This document shows, in pieces, positions 46,709-55,800 of a stretch of 64,000 nt of DNA. Position numbers and translations under genes: made by a program. The notes beneath the pieces are model-generated. The model saw only the letters and a list, made by a program, of their open reading frames with translations. It had not been told where the DNA came from and did no database searches. Source of the DNA: Bryobacteraceae bacterium (lineage in GTDB: Bacteria > Acidobacteriota > Terriglobia > Bryobacterales > Bryobacteraceae); contig JAHDVK010000001.1 of the NCBI GenBank assembly GCA_023384675.1, positions 152,404-216,403 of the forward strand, written 5' to 3'. The stretch's first letter is position 1. Each line of letters starts with the position of its first letter.

Positions 46709-47794
46709 ATGTCCGATGCGATCCGGCTAGGCGTGATCGGCTGCGGCAGGGTGTCCTGGGAACGGCACCACCCGGCGCTGCGCCGGACGCCGGGGATCCG
46801 CACCGATGCGGTCTGCGATCTCGTTGAGGAGCGCGCGCGGCGCATCGGGGCCCTGTTCGGCGCGCGGGCCGTCTTCACGGATTACCGGCGCATGCTGGAA
46901 GAATGCCCGCTCGACGCCGTGGCCGTGCTCACCGACACCGCAGCGCACGCCGAGACGGGCGTGGCGGCCCTCGAGGCGGGCAAGCATTTGTTCCTGGAAA
47001 AGCCGGTGGCGCTCACGCGCGACGAGGCCCTCCGCCTCATCAAGGCGCGCGGCGAATCCGGCCCCGTGGCGCAGGTCTGCTTCAATCTGCGCTGGCACCG
47101 GCTTATCCGCCAGGCGCGGGAACTGCTCCGGCAAGGCATCGTGGGCCGCGTGAAGGCCATCCACAGCGTGTATACCCACGACCGGACCGGCGAGACGGCT
47201 CCGGACTGGCACCGGAAGCTCGCGCTCGGCGGCGGCGTGCTGCTGAACGAAGGCGTCCATCATTACGATCTCTGGCGCTACCTGTTGGACCTGCCGGTCA
47301 ACGAGGTGCACGTCCGCAGCCGCCCCTCGGCGGTGTATGAAGACGAAACCGGCACAATCTCGGCGGAGTTGGAGGGCGGAGTGCTCGCCACTGGCGTCTT
47401 CAGCTTTCTCAGCGGTCCGAATAGCGAAGTGGAGGTCTTCGGCGACAAAGGCCGACTGCTGATTTCGCTCTACCGCTTCGACGGGCTCCAGTTCTACTCC
47501 TGGCGCACATACCCCGGCGCGACCGCGGACCGCCTGAAACGCGGCGCGCGCGCGCTGCGCCTGCTGCCGGGGTTGTTGTCGGACGCACGAGCTGGCGGCG
47601 GTTTTCAGGCCAGTTTCGCGGGCTGCTGGCGGGGTTTTATCGAGGCCGTTCGGACGGGCGCCCCGGTGGGCTGCACGCTCGAGGATGGCCTGGCAGCCCT
47701 CGAAGTGGCGCTCGCTTCCACGGCTTCGGCGCGCACCGGCGCCGCGGAACGGGTAGAGCGCGGCGCATCCGGCGCGTTGGGCGGCCATGTCTGA
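46709..47794 (+). CDS. Gfo/Idh/MocA family oxidoreductase
   Basis: 361 aa NAD(P)-dependent dehydrogenase. Rossmann motif G-V-I-G-C-G-R-V near 8, the E-K-P motif in F-L-E-K-P-V-A near 96, and N-E-G-V-H-H-Y-D near 180 with the catalytic His. Differs from the 2.7-kb paralogue in having the canonical E-K-P. The stop overlaps the GT2 start by 8 bases, so the two probably work in the same sugar pathway. Confidence 0.9.
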   Translation: MSDAIRLGVIGCGRVSWERHHPALRRTPGIRTDAVCDLVEERARRIGALFGARAVFTDYRRMLEECPLDAVAVLTDTAAHAETGVAALEAGKHLFLEKPVALTRDEALRLIKARGESGPVAQVCFNLRWHRLIRQARELLRQGIVGRVKAIHSVYTHDRTGETAPDWHRKLALGGGVLLNEGVHHYDLWRYLLDLPVNEVHVRSRPSAVYEDETGTISAELEGGVLATGVFSFLSGPNSEVEVFGDKGRLLISLYRFDGLQFYSWRTYPGATADRLKRGARALRLLPGLLSDARAGGGFQASFAGCWRGFIEAVRTGAPVGCTLEDGLAALEVALASTASARTGAAERVERGASGALGGHV

Positions 47795-48680
47795 ACGCGG
47801 CGGGCCCGAGTTCACCGTCGTGATCCCGTCAAGGGACCGGCCAGCACAGCTCGAACGCTGCCTGGAGGCGCTCACGGGCCTGGAGACCCCGCGCGAGCGC
47901 TTCGAAGTGGTGGTGGTGGACGATGGCAGCCGGGCGTCTTATGGAGAGATCGTCGCGCGGCGACAAGGACAGATCAACGTCCGGCTCCTCCGCCGCGAGG
48001 GCGGCGGACCGGGCCTTGCGCGGAACACCGGCGCCGCCGAGGCTCGCGGCCGCTTCCTTGCCTTGACCGACGACGACTGCGCGCCCGCGCCGGATTGGCT
48101 CGAACGCCTGGGCGAGACCCTCCGCCGGCAACCCGAGGCGCTCGCCGGCGGCCGCACCGTGAATGTCCTCCCGCAGAACGTGTATTCCGAAGCCAGCCAG
48201 GAACTGCTCTCCTACCTCTACGCCTACTACCACGGCCGGCAACACGGCATGCGCTTCTTCGCGAGCTGCAACTTTGCGCTCAGTGCGCGGCTGTTCCAGG
48301 AATCCGGCGGCTTCCATGCTCGATTCCGCCTGGCCGGAGGAGAGGACCGCGATTTCTGCGAACGCTGGACGGCCGCCGGCCGGCCTTCCCTGTACGTCGA
48401 GGACGCGGTTGTCTATCACGCCCACGCCTTGACGCTCGCGCGATTCCTCCGCCAGCACTATACCTACGGTCGCGGCGCCTGGCATTTCCACCAGGCGAGG
48501 GCGGAACGCGGCCGGGGCGGCGTGAAGATTGAGCCGCTGTCGTTTCTTACGGGGATGCTGGCCCATCCGTTCCGTGCGCGGGTGCTGCGGCCCCTGACGG
48601 TGTCGGCGCTCATGGGCGGCAGTGTCGCGATGAACGCGCTGGGTTATTTTCGTGAGCGTTTTGGGGCGCACCCGAAGTGA
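47787..48680 (+). CDS. Family 2 glycosyltransferase
   Basis: 297 aa GT-A enzyme. V-V-I-P-S-R-D-R-P near 10, V-V-V-D-D-G-S near 41 and the metal motif T-D-D-D-C near 93 (D-X-D-like), then E-D-R-D-F-C-E-R-W near 188 for the catalytic base region. The C-terminus has a weakly hydrophobic stretch (L-T-V-S-A-L-M-G-G-S) but no clear membrane helix. Likely builds a surface polysaccharide or glycoprotein glycan; acceptor unknown. Confidence 0.9.
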   Translation: MSERGGPEFTVVIPSRDRPAQLERCLEALTGLETPRERFEVVVVDDGSRASYGEIVARRQGQINVRLLRREGGGPGLARNTGAAEARGRFLALTDDDCAPAPDWLERLGETLRRQPEALAGGRTVNVLPQNVYSEASQELLSYLYAYYHGRQHGMRFFASCNFALSARLFQESGGFHARFRLAGGEDRDFCERWTAAGRPSLYVEDAVVYHAHALTLARFLRQHYTYGRGAWHFHQARAERGRGGVKIEPLSFLTGMLAHPFRARVLRPLTVSALMGGSVAMNALGYFRERFGAHPK

Positions 48681-48714
48681 CCGGGACTCAAGCCTCGCCT
48701 TCCAAGGCTCGGGT

Positions 48715-50142
48715 TCAAAGGCGGCGGCCGTGGTAGGGGTAGTCGTCGAACTCCACAGGACCGCCGGTCTCACGGGGGTCGCCGAGTTGGCCGAGTTCGC
48801 GCCGTAATTGCGCGAGGAGGCGCTGTTCGGCCGCGCGGTGGGGGGCTTGGCCGGCGAGGTTGCGCATTTGGAGCGGATCGTCCTTCAGCGCGTAAAGTTC
48901 CACAGCGGGACGCTTCGCGCAGGCCAGATCGAAGAGCGGCTTGACAGCGGATTCGGTGCGGTGATCGAGGAGATAGGTCTTGGTGGGGCCGCCGTCGATA
49001 TCGGCGTAGCGTTCGGGGTCGCTGGCGGGCCAGCGGTCCGGCTCGTAGTTGCGAATCAGCAGATGATCGTGGGTGCGGAGGGCGCGCATGGGGTAGCCAA
49101 CCGAGCCCGCTGAGGCGTTCGTGTGGCGTTCGCGGCCCACGAGGACGCGGCCGCGCTGACGGTCAACACGGCCGGAAGCCGTGCCGGTGAGCAGCGGCAG
49201 CAGACTTCGGCCTGTGGCGGCGCCCGGGGGCTTGAGTCCGCAGGCTTCGAGGAAGGTGGGAGCGAAATCGGTGTGGCTGACGAAATCCTCGATCTTGCGG
49301 CCGCCTTTCACCCGGGCGCGCCATTGGACATAGCACGGCATGCGAACGCCATAGTCATACAGGTTGCCCTTGGCGCGCGGAAAGGGCATGCCGTTGTCGG
49401 AGGTGATGACGACGATGGTGTTGTCGAGGCGGCCGGCCTTTTGCATCAAGTCGAGCGCTTCGCCCAGTTCGCGGTCCCAACGCTCGATTTCGAAAAGATA
49501 GTCGGCGATGTCGGAGCGCACCTCGGGGGAATCGGGCAGGAAGGCGGGCACGCGGATGTCGCGCAGGTTTATGCCGCGCGCGGCGCCCGAGCCCGGATCA
49601 TAGGGCCGGTGGGGGTCGGAGGTGCCGAACCAGAAACAGAAGGGCTTGCCGCCGGGCAGACGCTGCATGAATTCGCCGAAGGACTTGTAACCCGGCCCGG
49701 CGGGGTTGCGCGTGAAGCCGCCCGCTTCGAAGTTGCCGGGTCCCCAGCCCTTGCGCAGGAGGCCGACTTCATAGCCGGCGGATTCCAGCAAATCGGGATA
49801 GACGGGGAATTCGTCCTTGCGGAGCGTGCTCCACAGATTGGCCGATTCCTTGAGGCGCCAGAACTGCTGACCGGTGAGGATCGCGGCGCGCGAAGGAGTG
49901 CAGGAGGGCGAGGAGCAGTAGGAATTGTTGAAGGTGACGCCCTCGCGGGCGACGCGGTCCGTCACCGGGGTTCGCACCACGGGATCGCCCGCGGCGGCGG
50001 TATGCACCCATGACTGGTCGTCGGAGATGGCGAAGAAGACATTGGGACGCTGGTCGCGGGATTGGGCAAAGACAGCAGGCAAGGTGAGCGCGGCCGTTGA
50101 ACTCTGGAGCAGCGCGCGGCGGGAGAGAGGACGGCGGTTCAT
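48715..50142 (-). CDS. Exported sulfatase (CTPSR type)
   Basis: 475 aa. N-terminal R-R-P-L-S-R-R-A-L-L with a hydrophobic stretch suggests Tat or Sec export. The formylglycine motif C-T-P-S-R is at 81-85, metal Asp pair I-S-D-D-Q near 40 and T-S-D-N-G near 240 complete the alkaline-phosphatase-type site. It would desulfate a sulfated glycan or arylsulfate in the periplasm or outside. An anaerobic or FGE-type maturase is required and is not identified here; the radical SAM protein at 45.5 kb is not obviously one. Confidence 0.92.
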   Translation of the reverse strand: MNRRPLSRRALLQSSTAALTLPAVFAQSRDQRPNVFFAISDDQSWVHTAAAGDPVVRTPVTDRVAREGVTFNNSYCSSPSCTPSRAAILTGQQFWRLKESANLWSTLRKDEFPVYPDLLESAGYEVGLLRKGWGPGNFEAGGFTRNPAGPGYKSFGEFMQRLPGGKPFCFWFGTSDPHRPYDPGSGAARGINLRDIRVPAFLPDSPEVRSDIADYLFEIERWDRELGEALDLMQKAGRLDNTIVVITSDNGMPFPRAKGNLYDYGVRMPCYVQWRARVKGGRKIEDFVSHTDFAPTFLEACGLKPPGAATGRSLLPLLTGTASGRVDRQRGRVLVGRERHTNASAGSVGYPMRALRTHDHLLIRNYEPDRWPASDPERYADIDGGPTKTYLLDHRTESAVKPLFDLACAKRPAVELYALKDDPLQMRNLAGQAPHRAAEQRLLAQLRRELGQLGDPRETGGPVEFDDYPYHGRRL

Positions 50143-50244
50143 GATACAGGGAGGCTATCGGGACGGAGAGGGGCTGTCAACCGGGACAGGAACACTGCTT
50201 GTCAGGCGAACCCGGGGTTGGCTATCCTTGCTGAACCCCTCCTC

Positions 50245-50586
50245 ATGAGCATGCATACCCGTCAAGAGCGCGCGCCCGACTGGGAGCGCATGGCCGCGAG
50301 CGGCGCGTTTCAGGAACTGCTGCGCGCCAAGCGCCGGTTCATCGTGCCGGCCACGGTATTCTTCCTGGTTTACTATTTCGCGCTGCCGGTTCTGACCGGT
50401 TATTGGCCGGAATTGATGGCGCGCAAGATTCTCGGCGAATTCAGCGCCGCCTATGTGTTTGCGCTCTCGCAGTTTCCGATGGCCTGGATACTGGCCGGGT
50501 TGTATCTGCGGGCGGCGGGCCGGTTCGACCGGGCGGCCGGGGCCGTGGTGGCGGCGGAAGAAGCCAGGGAGAACAACGCGGAATGA
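50245..50586 (+). CDS. DUF485 (YjcH-type) membrane protein
   Basis: 113 aa with two membrane helices (about 32-54 and 70-92) and charged ends. In E. coli the same family (YjcH) lies directly before the acetate permease actP, as here: its stop overlaps the symporter start in ATGA. It is presumably an accessory subunit of the transporter. ATG 50245 chosen; the frame is open to TTG 50218. Confidence 0.85.
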   Translation: MSMHTRQERAPDWERMAASGAFQELLRAKRRFIVPATVFFLVYYFALPVLTGYWPELMARKILGEFSAAYVFALSQFPMAWILAGLYLRAAGRFDRAAGAVVAAEEARENNAE

Positions 50587-52139
50587 CTGCGATTTTGATG
50601 ACGCTGGCCTTCGTGGCGGTGACGCTGGGGGTGACGGTGTGGGCCTCGCGGCGCTCGTCGGCCGCGGATTCCTTTTTCGCCGCCGGACGCAATATCACCG
50701 CGTGGCAGAACGGACTGGCGGTTTCGGGCGACTACATGTCGGCGGCGAGTTTTCTGGGCATCACCGGGCTGATTGCCTTCCACGGCTATGACGGGTTCAT
50801 GTATTCGGTGGGTTTTCTGGTGGCTTACCTGACAGTGCTGCTGGTGGTGGCCGAGCCGTTGCGCAATTCGGGCAAGTACACGATCGCCGACGTTCTGGCG
50901 TTCCGGTTGAGCGCACGGCCCGTGCGGGCGATGGCGGCGCTGAGCACGTTGACGATTGGCGGCTTATACATGATCGCGCAGATGGTGGGCGCGGGCGCGA
51001 TGGTGAGCCTGTTGATGGCCGAAACGGGCATCGACTTCCGGTCGTCGGTGGCCTCGGTGGGGATGCTGATGATTGTGTATGTGGTGTTTGGCGGGATGCT
51101 GGCGACGACATGGGTGCAGATCATCAAGGCGGTGCTGCTGATGCTGGGGGTGGTGCTGCTGTCGGGGCTGGTGATGGCGCAGTATGGCTTCAGCTTCGAT
51201 CAGTTCTTCGGCGCGGCCACCGCGGTGACGCACAGCGCGGGCGGCGAAACGGTCACGCGCGACCTATTGCAGCCGGGTCACTACTACAAGCCGCCATACG
51301 GGGCGCTGAATTTGATTTCGCTGAGCCTGGCGTTGATCCTCGGCACGGCGGGCCTGCCGCATATCCTGGTGAGGTTCTACACAGTGCCGGATGCGCGAAC
51401 CGCGCGCGTGAGCGTGGTGTGGGCGATGGCGATTATCGGCGCGTTCTATGTGCTGACGACTTTCCTGGGGCTGGGCGCGGCGATGCTGGTGGGCCGCGAC
51501 CAGATTGCCGCAAACGGCGGCATCAATATGAGCGCGCCGCTGCTGGCGTTGGCCGTTGGCGGAGACTTGTTCCTGGCTTTTATCGCGGCGGTGACGTTCG
51601 CGACAATTTTGGCCGTGGTGGCGGGACTGACGATCAGCGCGTCGACATCGGTGGCGCACGATTTCTATGCGAACGTGATTCGCGCGGGGAAGCCGACGTC
51701 GCCGGTGATGGAAGTGGCGGTGGCGCGGCTGACGGCGGTCGTGCTGGGCGCGGGTGCGGTGGGGGCGGCGATTCTGCTGGGTCCGGAGGCGAACGTGGCG
51801 TTCCTGGTGGGACTGGCGTTCGCGGTGGCGGCATCGGCCAATCTGCCGGCGATTGTTCTTTCGCTTTTTTGGCGGCGATTCAATACCGCGGGGGCGGTGG
51901 CGGGCATCGCGGCGGGGCTGGTAAGTTCGGTGGCGCTGATCGCCGTGAGCCCGAGTTTCATGGGCGCAAAAGCTCTGTTCCCGCTCGAAAACCCGGGGCT
52001 GGTGAGTATTCCCGTGGGATTCATAGCGGCGGTGGCGGCGGCGCTGCTCAGCAAGGACCGTTCGTCGGAATTGCGCTACGCGGAACTGCAGGTGCGCGCG
52101 CACACGGGCTTGGGCGCGGAGAGGGCAAGCGCGCATTGA
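50583..52139 (+). CDS. actP: Cation/acetate symporter (sodium:solute symporter family)
   Basis: 518 aa, about 13 membrane helices. SSS-family marks: A-A-G-R-N-I near 34, [11 protein letters not shown] near 49-58, and G-L-P-H-I-L-V-R-F near 256. Takes up acetate, glycolate or similar short carboxylates with sodium or protons. ATG at 50583 is set by the overlap with the DUF485 gene. The pair is the conserved yjcH-actP unit; substrate is by homology. Confidence 0.9.
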   Translation: MTAILMTLAFVAVTLGVTVWASRRSSAADSFFAAGRNITAWQNGLAVSGDYMSAASFLGITGLIAFHGYDGFMYSVGFLVAYLTVLLVVAEPLRNSGKYTIADVLAFRLSARPVRAMAALSTLTIGGLYMIAQMVGAGAMVSLLMAETGIDFRSSVASVGMLMIVYVVFGGMLATTWVQIIKAVLLMLGVVLLSGLVMAQYGFSFDQFFGAATAVTHSAGGETVTRDLLQPGHYYKPPYGALNLISLSLALILGTAGLPHILVRFYTVPDARTARVSVVWAMAIIGAFYVLTTFLGLGAAMLVGRDQIAANGGINMSAPLLALAVGGDLFLAFIAAVTFATILAVVAGLTISASTSVAHDFYANVIRAGKPTSPVMEVAVARLTAVVLGAGAVGAAILLGPEANVAFLVGLAFAVAASANLPAIVLSLFWRRFNTAGAVAGIAAGLVSSVALIAVSPSFMGAKALFPLENPGLVSIPVGFIAAVAAALLSKDRSSELRYAELQVRAHTGLGAERASAH

Positions 52140-52183
52140 TCGGCGACCGGGGCCGCAAGGCGGCGTGCTACACTAAAGGTGGT

Positions 52184-52281
52184 TTGACGGTTCAATAGGT
52201 TTCGGTTAGATCCGCTTGCGTTTCCCGCTTGTTAACTCTTTCCGCTTAGTGTCCCGCTTTCAGATCAGAAAAGAGTTCAAC
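52184..52281 (+). promoter_or_regulatory. Structured leader of the RRM gene with four CCGCTT motifs
   Basis: A promoter-like pair TTGACG (52184) and TTAGAT (52206) is followed by CCGCTT at 52212, 52225, 52242 and 52254. AACTCTTT (52234-52241) is complementary to AAAGAGTT (52270-52277); with a one-base bulge the pairing extends by GTT/AAC to base 52281, directly before ATG 52282. The 3' arm includes the purine-rich ribosome site, so the stem would hide it. The pairing is seen; its regulatory use is inferred. Confidence 0.45.
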
Positions 52282-52614
52282 ATGAAAAACATTTTTGTCG
52301 GCAACCTCGGCTTTGGGGTCACCGAAACCTCCCTGCGTTCTCTGTTCGAGCAGCACGGCGCCGTGGACCGGGTCAGCATCGTGACGGACCGGGATACCGG
52401 ACGTTCACGTGGCTTCGGCTTCGTCGAGATGGGCAACGATAGTGAAGGCAACAACGCGATCGAAGCGCTGAACGGCGCGGATCTCGATGGCCGCACGATG
52501 AACGTGAACGAAGCGCGCCCCCGCGAGGAGCGTTCCTCCGGCGGCGGCAACCGCGGCGGCGGCGGCGGCTACGGCAACCGCGGCGGCGGCGGCGGACGCC
52601 AGTCCCGCTGGTAG
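52282..52614 (+). CDS. Glycine-rich RRM RNA-binding protein
   Basis: 110 aa: one RRM (about 1-80) with RNP2 I-F-V-G-N-L and RNP1 R-G-F-G-F-V-E-M, then an R-G-G-rich tail (85-110). Similar single-RRM proteins in cyanobacteria and other bacteria are often cold-induced RNA chaperones. ATG 52282 follows AGAAAAGAG; upstream in-frame residues fall in the leader and are not part of the RRM. Strong terminator follows. Confidence 0.93.
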   Translation: MKNIFVGNLGFGVTETSLRSLFEQHGAVDRVSIVTDRDTGRSRGFGFVEMGNDSEGNNAIEALNGADLDGRTMNVNEARPREERSSGGGNRGGGGGYGNRGGGGGRQSRW

Positions 52615-52639
52615 TTCAAGCCACGAATTGCAGAATCAG

Positions 52640-52680
52640 GCCCCGATCCGGCAATCACCGGATCGGGGCTTTTCTCGTTT
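52640..52680 (+). terminator. Rho-independent terminator after the RRM gene
   Basis: A perfect 12-bp stem GCCCCGATCCGG / CCGGATCGGGGC with loop CAATCA is followed by TTTTCTCGTTT. Begins 26 bases after the stop codon. The clearest intrinsic terminator in the window. Confidence 0.92.
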
Positions 52681-52723
52681 GCGCCGGTCCGCGGCCAATG
52701 ATATCGTCGGCATCGGAGCCCGC

Positions 52724-54253
52724 ATGAAAACACTGGTTGTGATGTGCCTCTTCGTGCTGCCGCTGGCGGCGCAGACCGTAAAACCGATCCCGGTCGAAAC
52801 CTTGCGCGACAAGATCGCCGGCGGATGGGCCGGACAGATGATTGGCGTTTCCTACGGTGCGCCGACGGAGTTTCGCTACAAGGGGCGGATCATTCCGGAC
52901 GAGGAACTGCCGCGGTGGAAGCCCGGGATGGTGGCCAATTCGATCGATCAGGACGACCTCTACGTGGACATGACCTTCGCGCAGGTGCTGGACGACAAGG
53001 GCCTGGACGCCACCACCGAGGACTTCGGCGCGATGTTCCGCGAGGCGAAATATCGCCTGTGGCACGCCAATCTGGCGGCGCGGCGTGCGCTGAAGCGCGG
53101 CGTGCCCGCAACGCTCAGCGGCACGCCCAAATACAACATCCACGCCAACGACATCGACTTCCAGATCGAAGCCGATTTCATCGGGCTGATGGCGCCGGGC
53201 CTGCCGCTGGCGGCGACCGATATCGCCTGGCGCGCGGGACGGGTGATGAACTACGGCGACGGCATCTACGGCGGGATCTTCGTGTCGTGCATGTATAGTT
53301 CTGCGTTTTTCGAAAAGAACCCGCGCAAGATCGTGGAAGACGGCCTGGCCTGCCTGCCGCGCAAGAGTCCGTATGCGCAGGTGATCGCCGATGTGCTGCT
53401 CTGGCACCGGCAGCATCCTGAAGACTGGAAAAGGAACTGGCAGTTGATCGAAGACAAATGGAACCGGAGCGATCCCTGCCCCGAGGGCGCTCTGCTTGAT
53501 TTCAATATCGACGCCAAGATCAACGGCGCCTACATCGCGCTGGGCCTGCTGTACGGCAACGGCGACTTCGGCAGGACGGTGATCATCTCGACGCAGGCGG
53601 GCCAGGATTCCGACTGTAACCCCTCGAACGCGGCGGGGATCCTGGGCGTGGCGCACGGCTATAGCGCAATCCCGGAAGATTGGAAGGCGGGCATTCCGGC
53701 GGTGGCGGACAAGACGTTCAGCTACACGAATTTCACCTTCAAAACGATCACCGAAAGCACGCTGAAGCGCGCGATTGCGCTGGCGGAGAAGACGGGCGGA
53801 CGGCGAGAAGCCGAGGTGGTCCACATCCGGACCCAGGCGCCGCGTGCGACGAAGCTCGAGGTGTGGGACGACTACGGTTCGCCGGTGGAGCGCATCGCGG
53901 CCACCGACGCCCGCTTCCGCCGCACTGGGACATGGGAAGTGGGACGGAACGAAGCGCTGCTTTCCAGCGAGAAGGGCGCATCGGCGGAGGTCGAATTCGA
54001 GGGCACAGGATTCATCTTGGTGGGGCAGTTCCTGCCCGACGGCGGGCTGGCCGACATCGCGCTGGACGGCAAGATTGTGGCGACGGTGGATGTTTATCCC
54101 GACGAGGACAGCATGAAGAACCGCGAATCGCTCTACCACGCATTCAATCTGAAGCCTGGCAAGCACACGGTGCGCCTGACGGTGCGGGGCGAGCCCTACA
54201 GAGAATCCAGGGGCGCAAAGATCAGCTTGCAGGGACTGGTGGTTTTTCGGTAG
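52724..54253 (+). CDS. Secreted ADP-ribosylglycohydrolase-family protein
   Basis: 509 aa. Signal peptide (residues 1-17, P-L-A-A-Q). The ARH/DraG-like helical domain (about 25-370) has G-W-A-G-Q-M-I-G near 36, metal-binding S-I-D-Q-D-D near 80 and G-Q-D-S-D-C-N-P near 308. The C-terminal 130 residues are strand-rich (T-G-T-W-E-V-G, G-T-G-F-I-L-V-G) and look like a carbohydrate-binding jelly roll. Export and the added module suggest hydrolysis of an outside glycan-like or ADP-ribosyl substrate, not nitrogenase control; the true substrate is unknown. Confidence 0.82.
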   Translation: MKTLVVMCLFVLPLAAQTVKPIPVETLRDKIAGGWAGQMIGVSYGAPTEFRYKGRIIPDEELPRWKPGMVANSIDQDDLYVDMTFAQVLDDKGLDATTEDFGAMFREAKYRLWHANLAARRALKRGVPATLSGTPKYNIHANDIDFQIEADFIGLMAPGLPLAATDIAWRAGRVMNYGDGIYGGIFVSCMYSSAFFEKNPRKIVEDGLACLPRKSPYAQVIADVLLWHRQHPEDWKRNWQLIEDKWNRSDPCPEGALLDFNIDAKINGAYIALGLLYGNGDFGRTVIISTQAGQDSDCNPSNAAGILGVAHGYSAIPEDWKAGIPAVADKTFSYTNFTFKTITESTLKRAIALAEKTGGRREAEVVHIRTQAPRATKLEVWDDYGSPVERIAATDARFRRTGTWEVGRNEALLSSEKGASAEVEFEGTGFILVGQFLPDGGLADIALDGKIVATVDVYPDEDSMKNRESLYHAFNLKPGKHTVRLTVRGEPYRESRGAKISLQGLVVFR

Positions 54254-54270
54254 TGTCTGATCCCGCCCGT

Positions 54271-55704
54271 TCACCACTTCCAGGTGGATTCGATGTAGCC
54301 GAAGGTGGTGTTCGTGCCGTCGGGGTAGATATTGCGGATAATGGCGCGGCCGTCTGTAAGGCCAACGTATCCGTGCAAGCCCCAGTGTGCATTCACGGTG
54401 TAGTCGATCGAGACATCATATAGATTGGCCAGGCGGCGGGCCCCGCCCGAGGGGCGGCCGACATACCCGAAGGTCCAAGGCTGGAAGGCGCCGCCACCCT
54501 GATACCAAAGGTCGTTGCGCGAGGCCAGGCGAAGAATGTGGGTTTCGCCGCGGATGTTCCATCGCTGGTGGGGCCGGATCATCAGTGTTGCGTAAGCATC
54601 CTCTGAGTTCATCATGTTGAAGAACGGCGTCATCGCGAAGGGACGCGGCGTAGGCAGCATCTGGAAAAAGGTGCGGTGCGTGTTGTCGTTGGGATTGTCA
54701 TCGCCGCTCGATCGCGTGTAGCCAAGGCGAAGCCAGGGCTTCAGGGCGGGCATGCCATTGGGCTGGAAGCCGAACTCGAAGTCGGAAGACCAGGCGCGGT
54801 GGGCGAGCGCGCCCCACTCCCCGGTCTGCCCGACACCCCAAAGCATCACATCCCACTTTCCGGCAGCCGTGGGCGCGGTGTGGATGTAGTGCCCACCAAA
54901 AGTGAAGATGCGCAGGTCCGTGGGGTCGGCCCGGCGGGCGGCCAAAGGACGGGAATCGGTCTTCAAGACGCCACGCCAGTCGTGATAGTAAATGCCCAAC
55001 AGGCGAAGCTCACCGGCGTTGTCTCCCGAGCCGGTCTGCCGTGTATAGGAACCATGCCCAAAAGCGATGTTCATGCGGCCCCAGCCGTCCACCTGGAAGG
55101 CGCCCCGTGTGGGCATGGCCCCGACAAGGGCGACGTGATTGCGGCCCGAATTAAATCGGTAATCCGTGCCATCAAAGCTGCGGCCAGTGTGGGTCCAGGG
55201 GAAAATGCCGATCAGGCGGTGGCCGATGCGGAGCCTCTTAATGGTGGCTAGTGTGGGATTGGGCGGGGTGACCTCGGTGGCATCGTTGAACTCCAGGCGG
55301 CCGAGCTTGAGGGACTGGCGCTCGTCGCCGCCGAGAGACTTCCAGCGGACCCAGAGCTGCTTGGGAAAGACCATACCGGCGTTGTTCCGGCGGTCATTCG
55401 CGCCCGAGTAGATGCCGCCGAGGCCGAGTTGGAGTTGCGGCGCGGGCGCGATGGCATTGGAAGGCAGGCCGAGCAGAAAGGGAGCGGCGAGTTCAGCTTG
55501 CCAGTCCCAGGACTTGTGGTCGCGGGCGAAGCTCAGTTTGGCGATGTTGCCGAGGAAGAGGTACTGGTTGTTTCCTTCGCCCGCGAACCAGCTCCAGGCC
55601 TCCGCCCGGGCGCGGTAAGAGCCGGTGATCATCAGGGGGCCGGGATCCTGGGCCGGCGCGATGGCCACGGTTAAAAGCAGGACAGCCGGAAGTTGAAAGC
55701 GCAT
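54271..55704 (-). CDS. Outer-membrane beta-barrel, alginate-export-like porin
   Basis: 477 aa with signal peptide (residues 1-18, I-A-P-A-Q). The body alternates amphipathic strands rich in Trp/Tyr/Gly (F-L-G-N-I-A-K-L-S-F, L-R-L-G-Y-T-R-S-S-G-D-D) and ends S-T-W-K-W, an aromatic terminus expected for BAM insertion. Closest pattern is the alginate_exp/OprB-like barrel. It is divergent from nrfHA with a Crp/Fnr-like site between them, so it may pass nitrite or another anion. Substrate not seen from sequence. Confidence 0.75.
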   Translation of the reverse strand: MRFQLPAVLLLTVAIAPAQDPGPLMITGSYRARAEAWSWFAGEGNNQYLFLGNIAKLSFARDHKSWDWQAELAAPFLLGLPSNAIAPAPQLQLGLGGIYSGANDRRNNAGMVFPKQLWVRWKSLGGDERQSLKLGRLEFNDATEVTPPNPTLATIKRLRIGHRLIGIFPWTHTGRSFDGTDYRFNSGRNHVALVGAMPTRGAFQVDGWGRMNIAFGHGSYTRQTGSGDNAGELRLLGIYYHDWRGVLKTDSRPLAARRADPTDLRIFTFGGHYIHTAPTAAGKWDVMLWGVGQTGEWGALAHRAWSSDFEFGFQPNGMPALKPWLRLGYTRSSGDDNPNDNTHRTFFQMLPTPRPFAMTPFFNMMNSEDAYATLMIRPHQRWNIRGETHILRLASRNDLWYQGGGAFQPWTFGYVGRPSGGARRLANLYDVSIDYTVNAHWGLHGYVGLTDGRAIIRNIYPDGTNTTFGYIESTWKW

Positions 55705-55749
55705 AGATGAGTCCTATTCCAGACCATAAGAGCTGAATGATTGATTCGC

Positions 55750-55765
55750 AGTGACATCAGTCACA
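55750..55765. promoter_or_regulatory. CRP/FNR-family-like operator
   Basis: AGTGA-CATCAG-TCACA is a near-perfect palindrome that matches the CRP-type consensus TGTGA-N6-TCACA at 9 of 10 fixed bases. It lies in the 96-base gap between the porin and nrfH starts. Assuming a Crp/Fnr-type factor binds, it could switch both units by respiration state or nitrogen oxides. Confidence 0.5.
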
Positions 55766-55800
55766 TGACCACCAGCCCCGGTTATCGTATAGTGCCAGTA

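Noticed and set aside
50143-50244. Promoter or attachment site between sulfatase and DUF485 genes
   Set aside because: No clear -35/-10 pair, dyad or repeat could be seen in these 102 bases.
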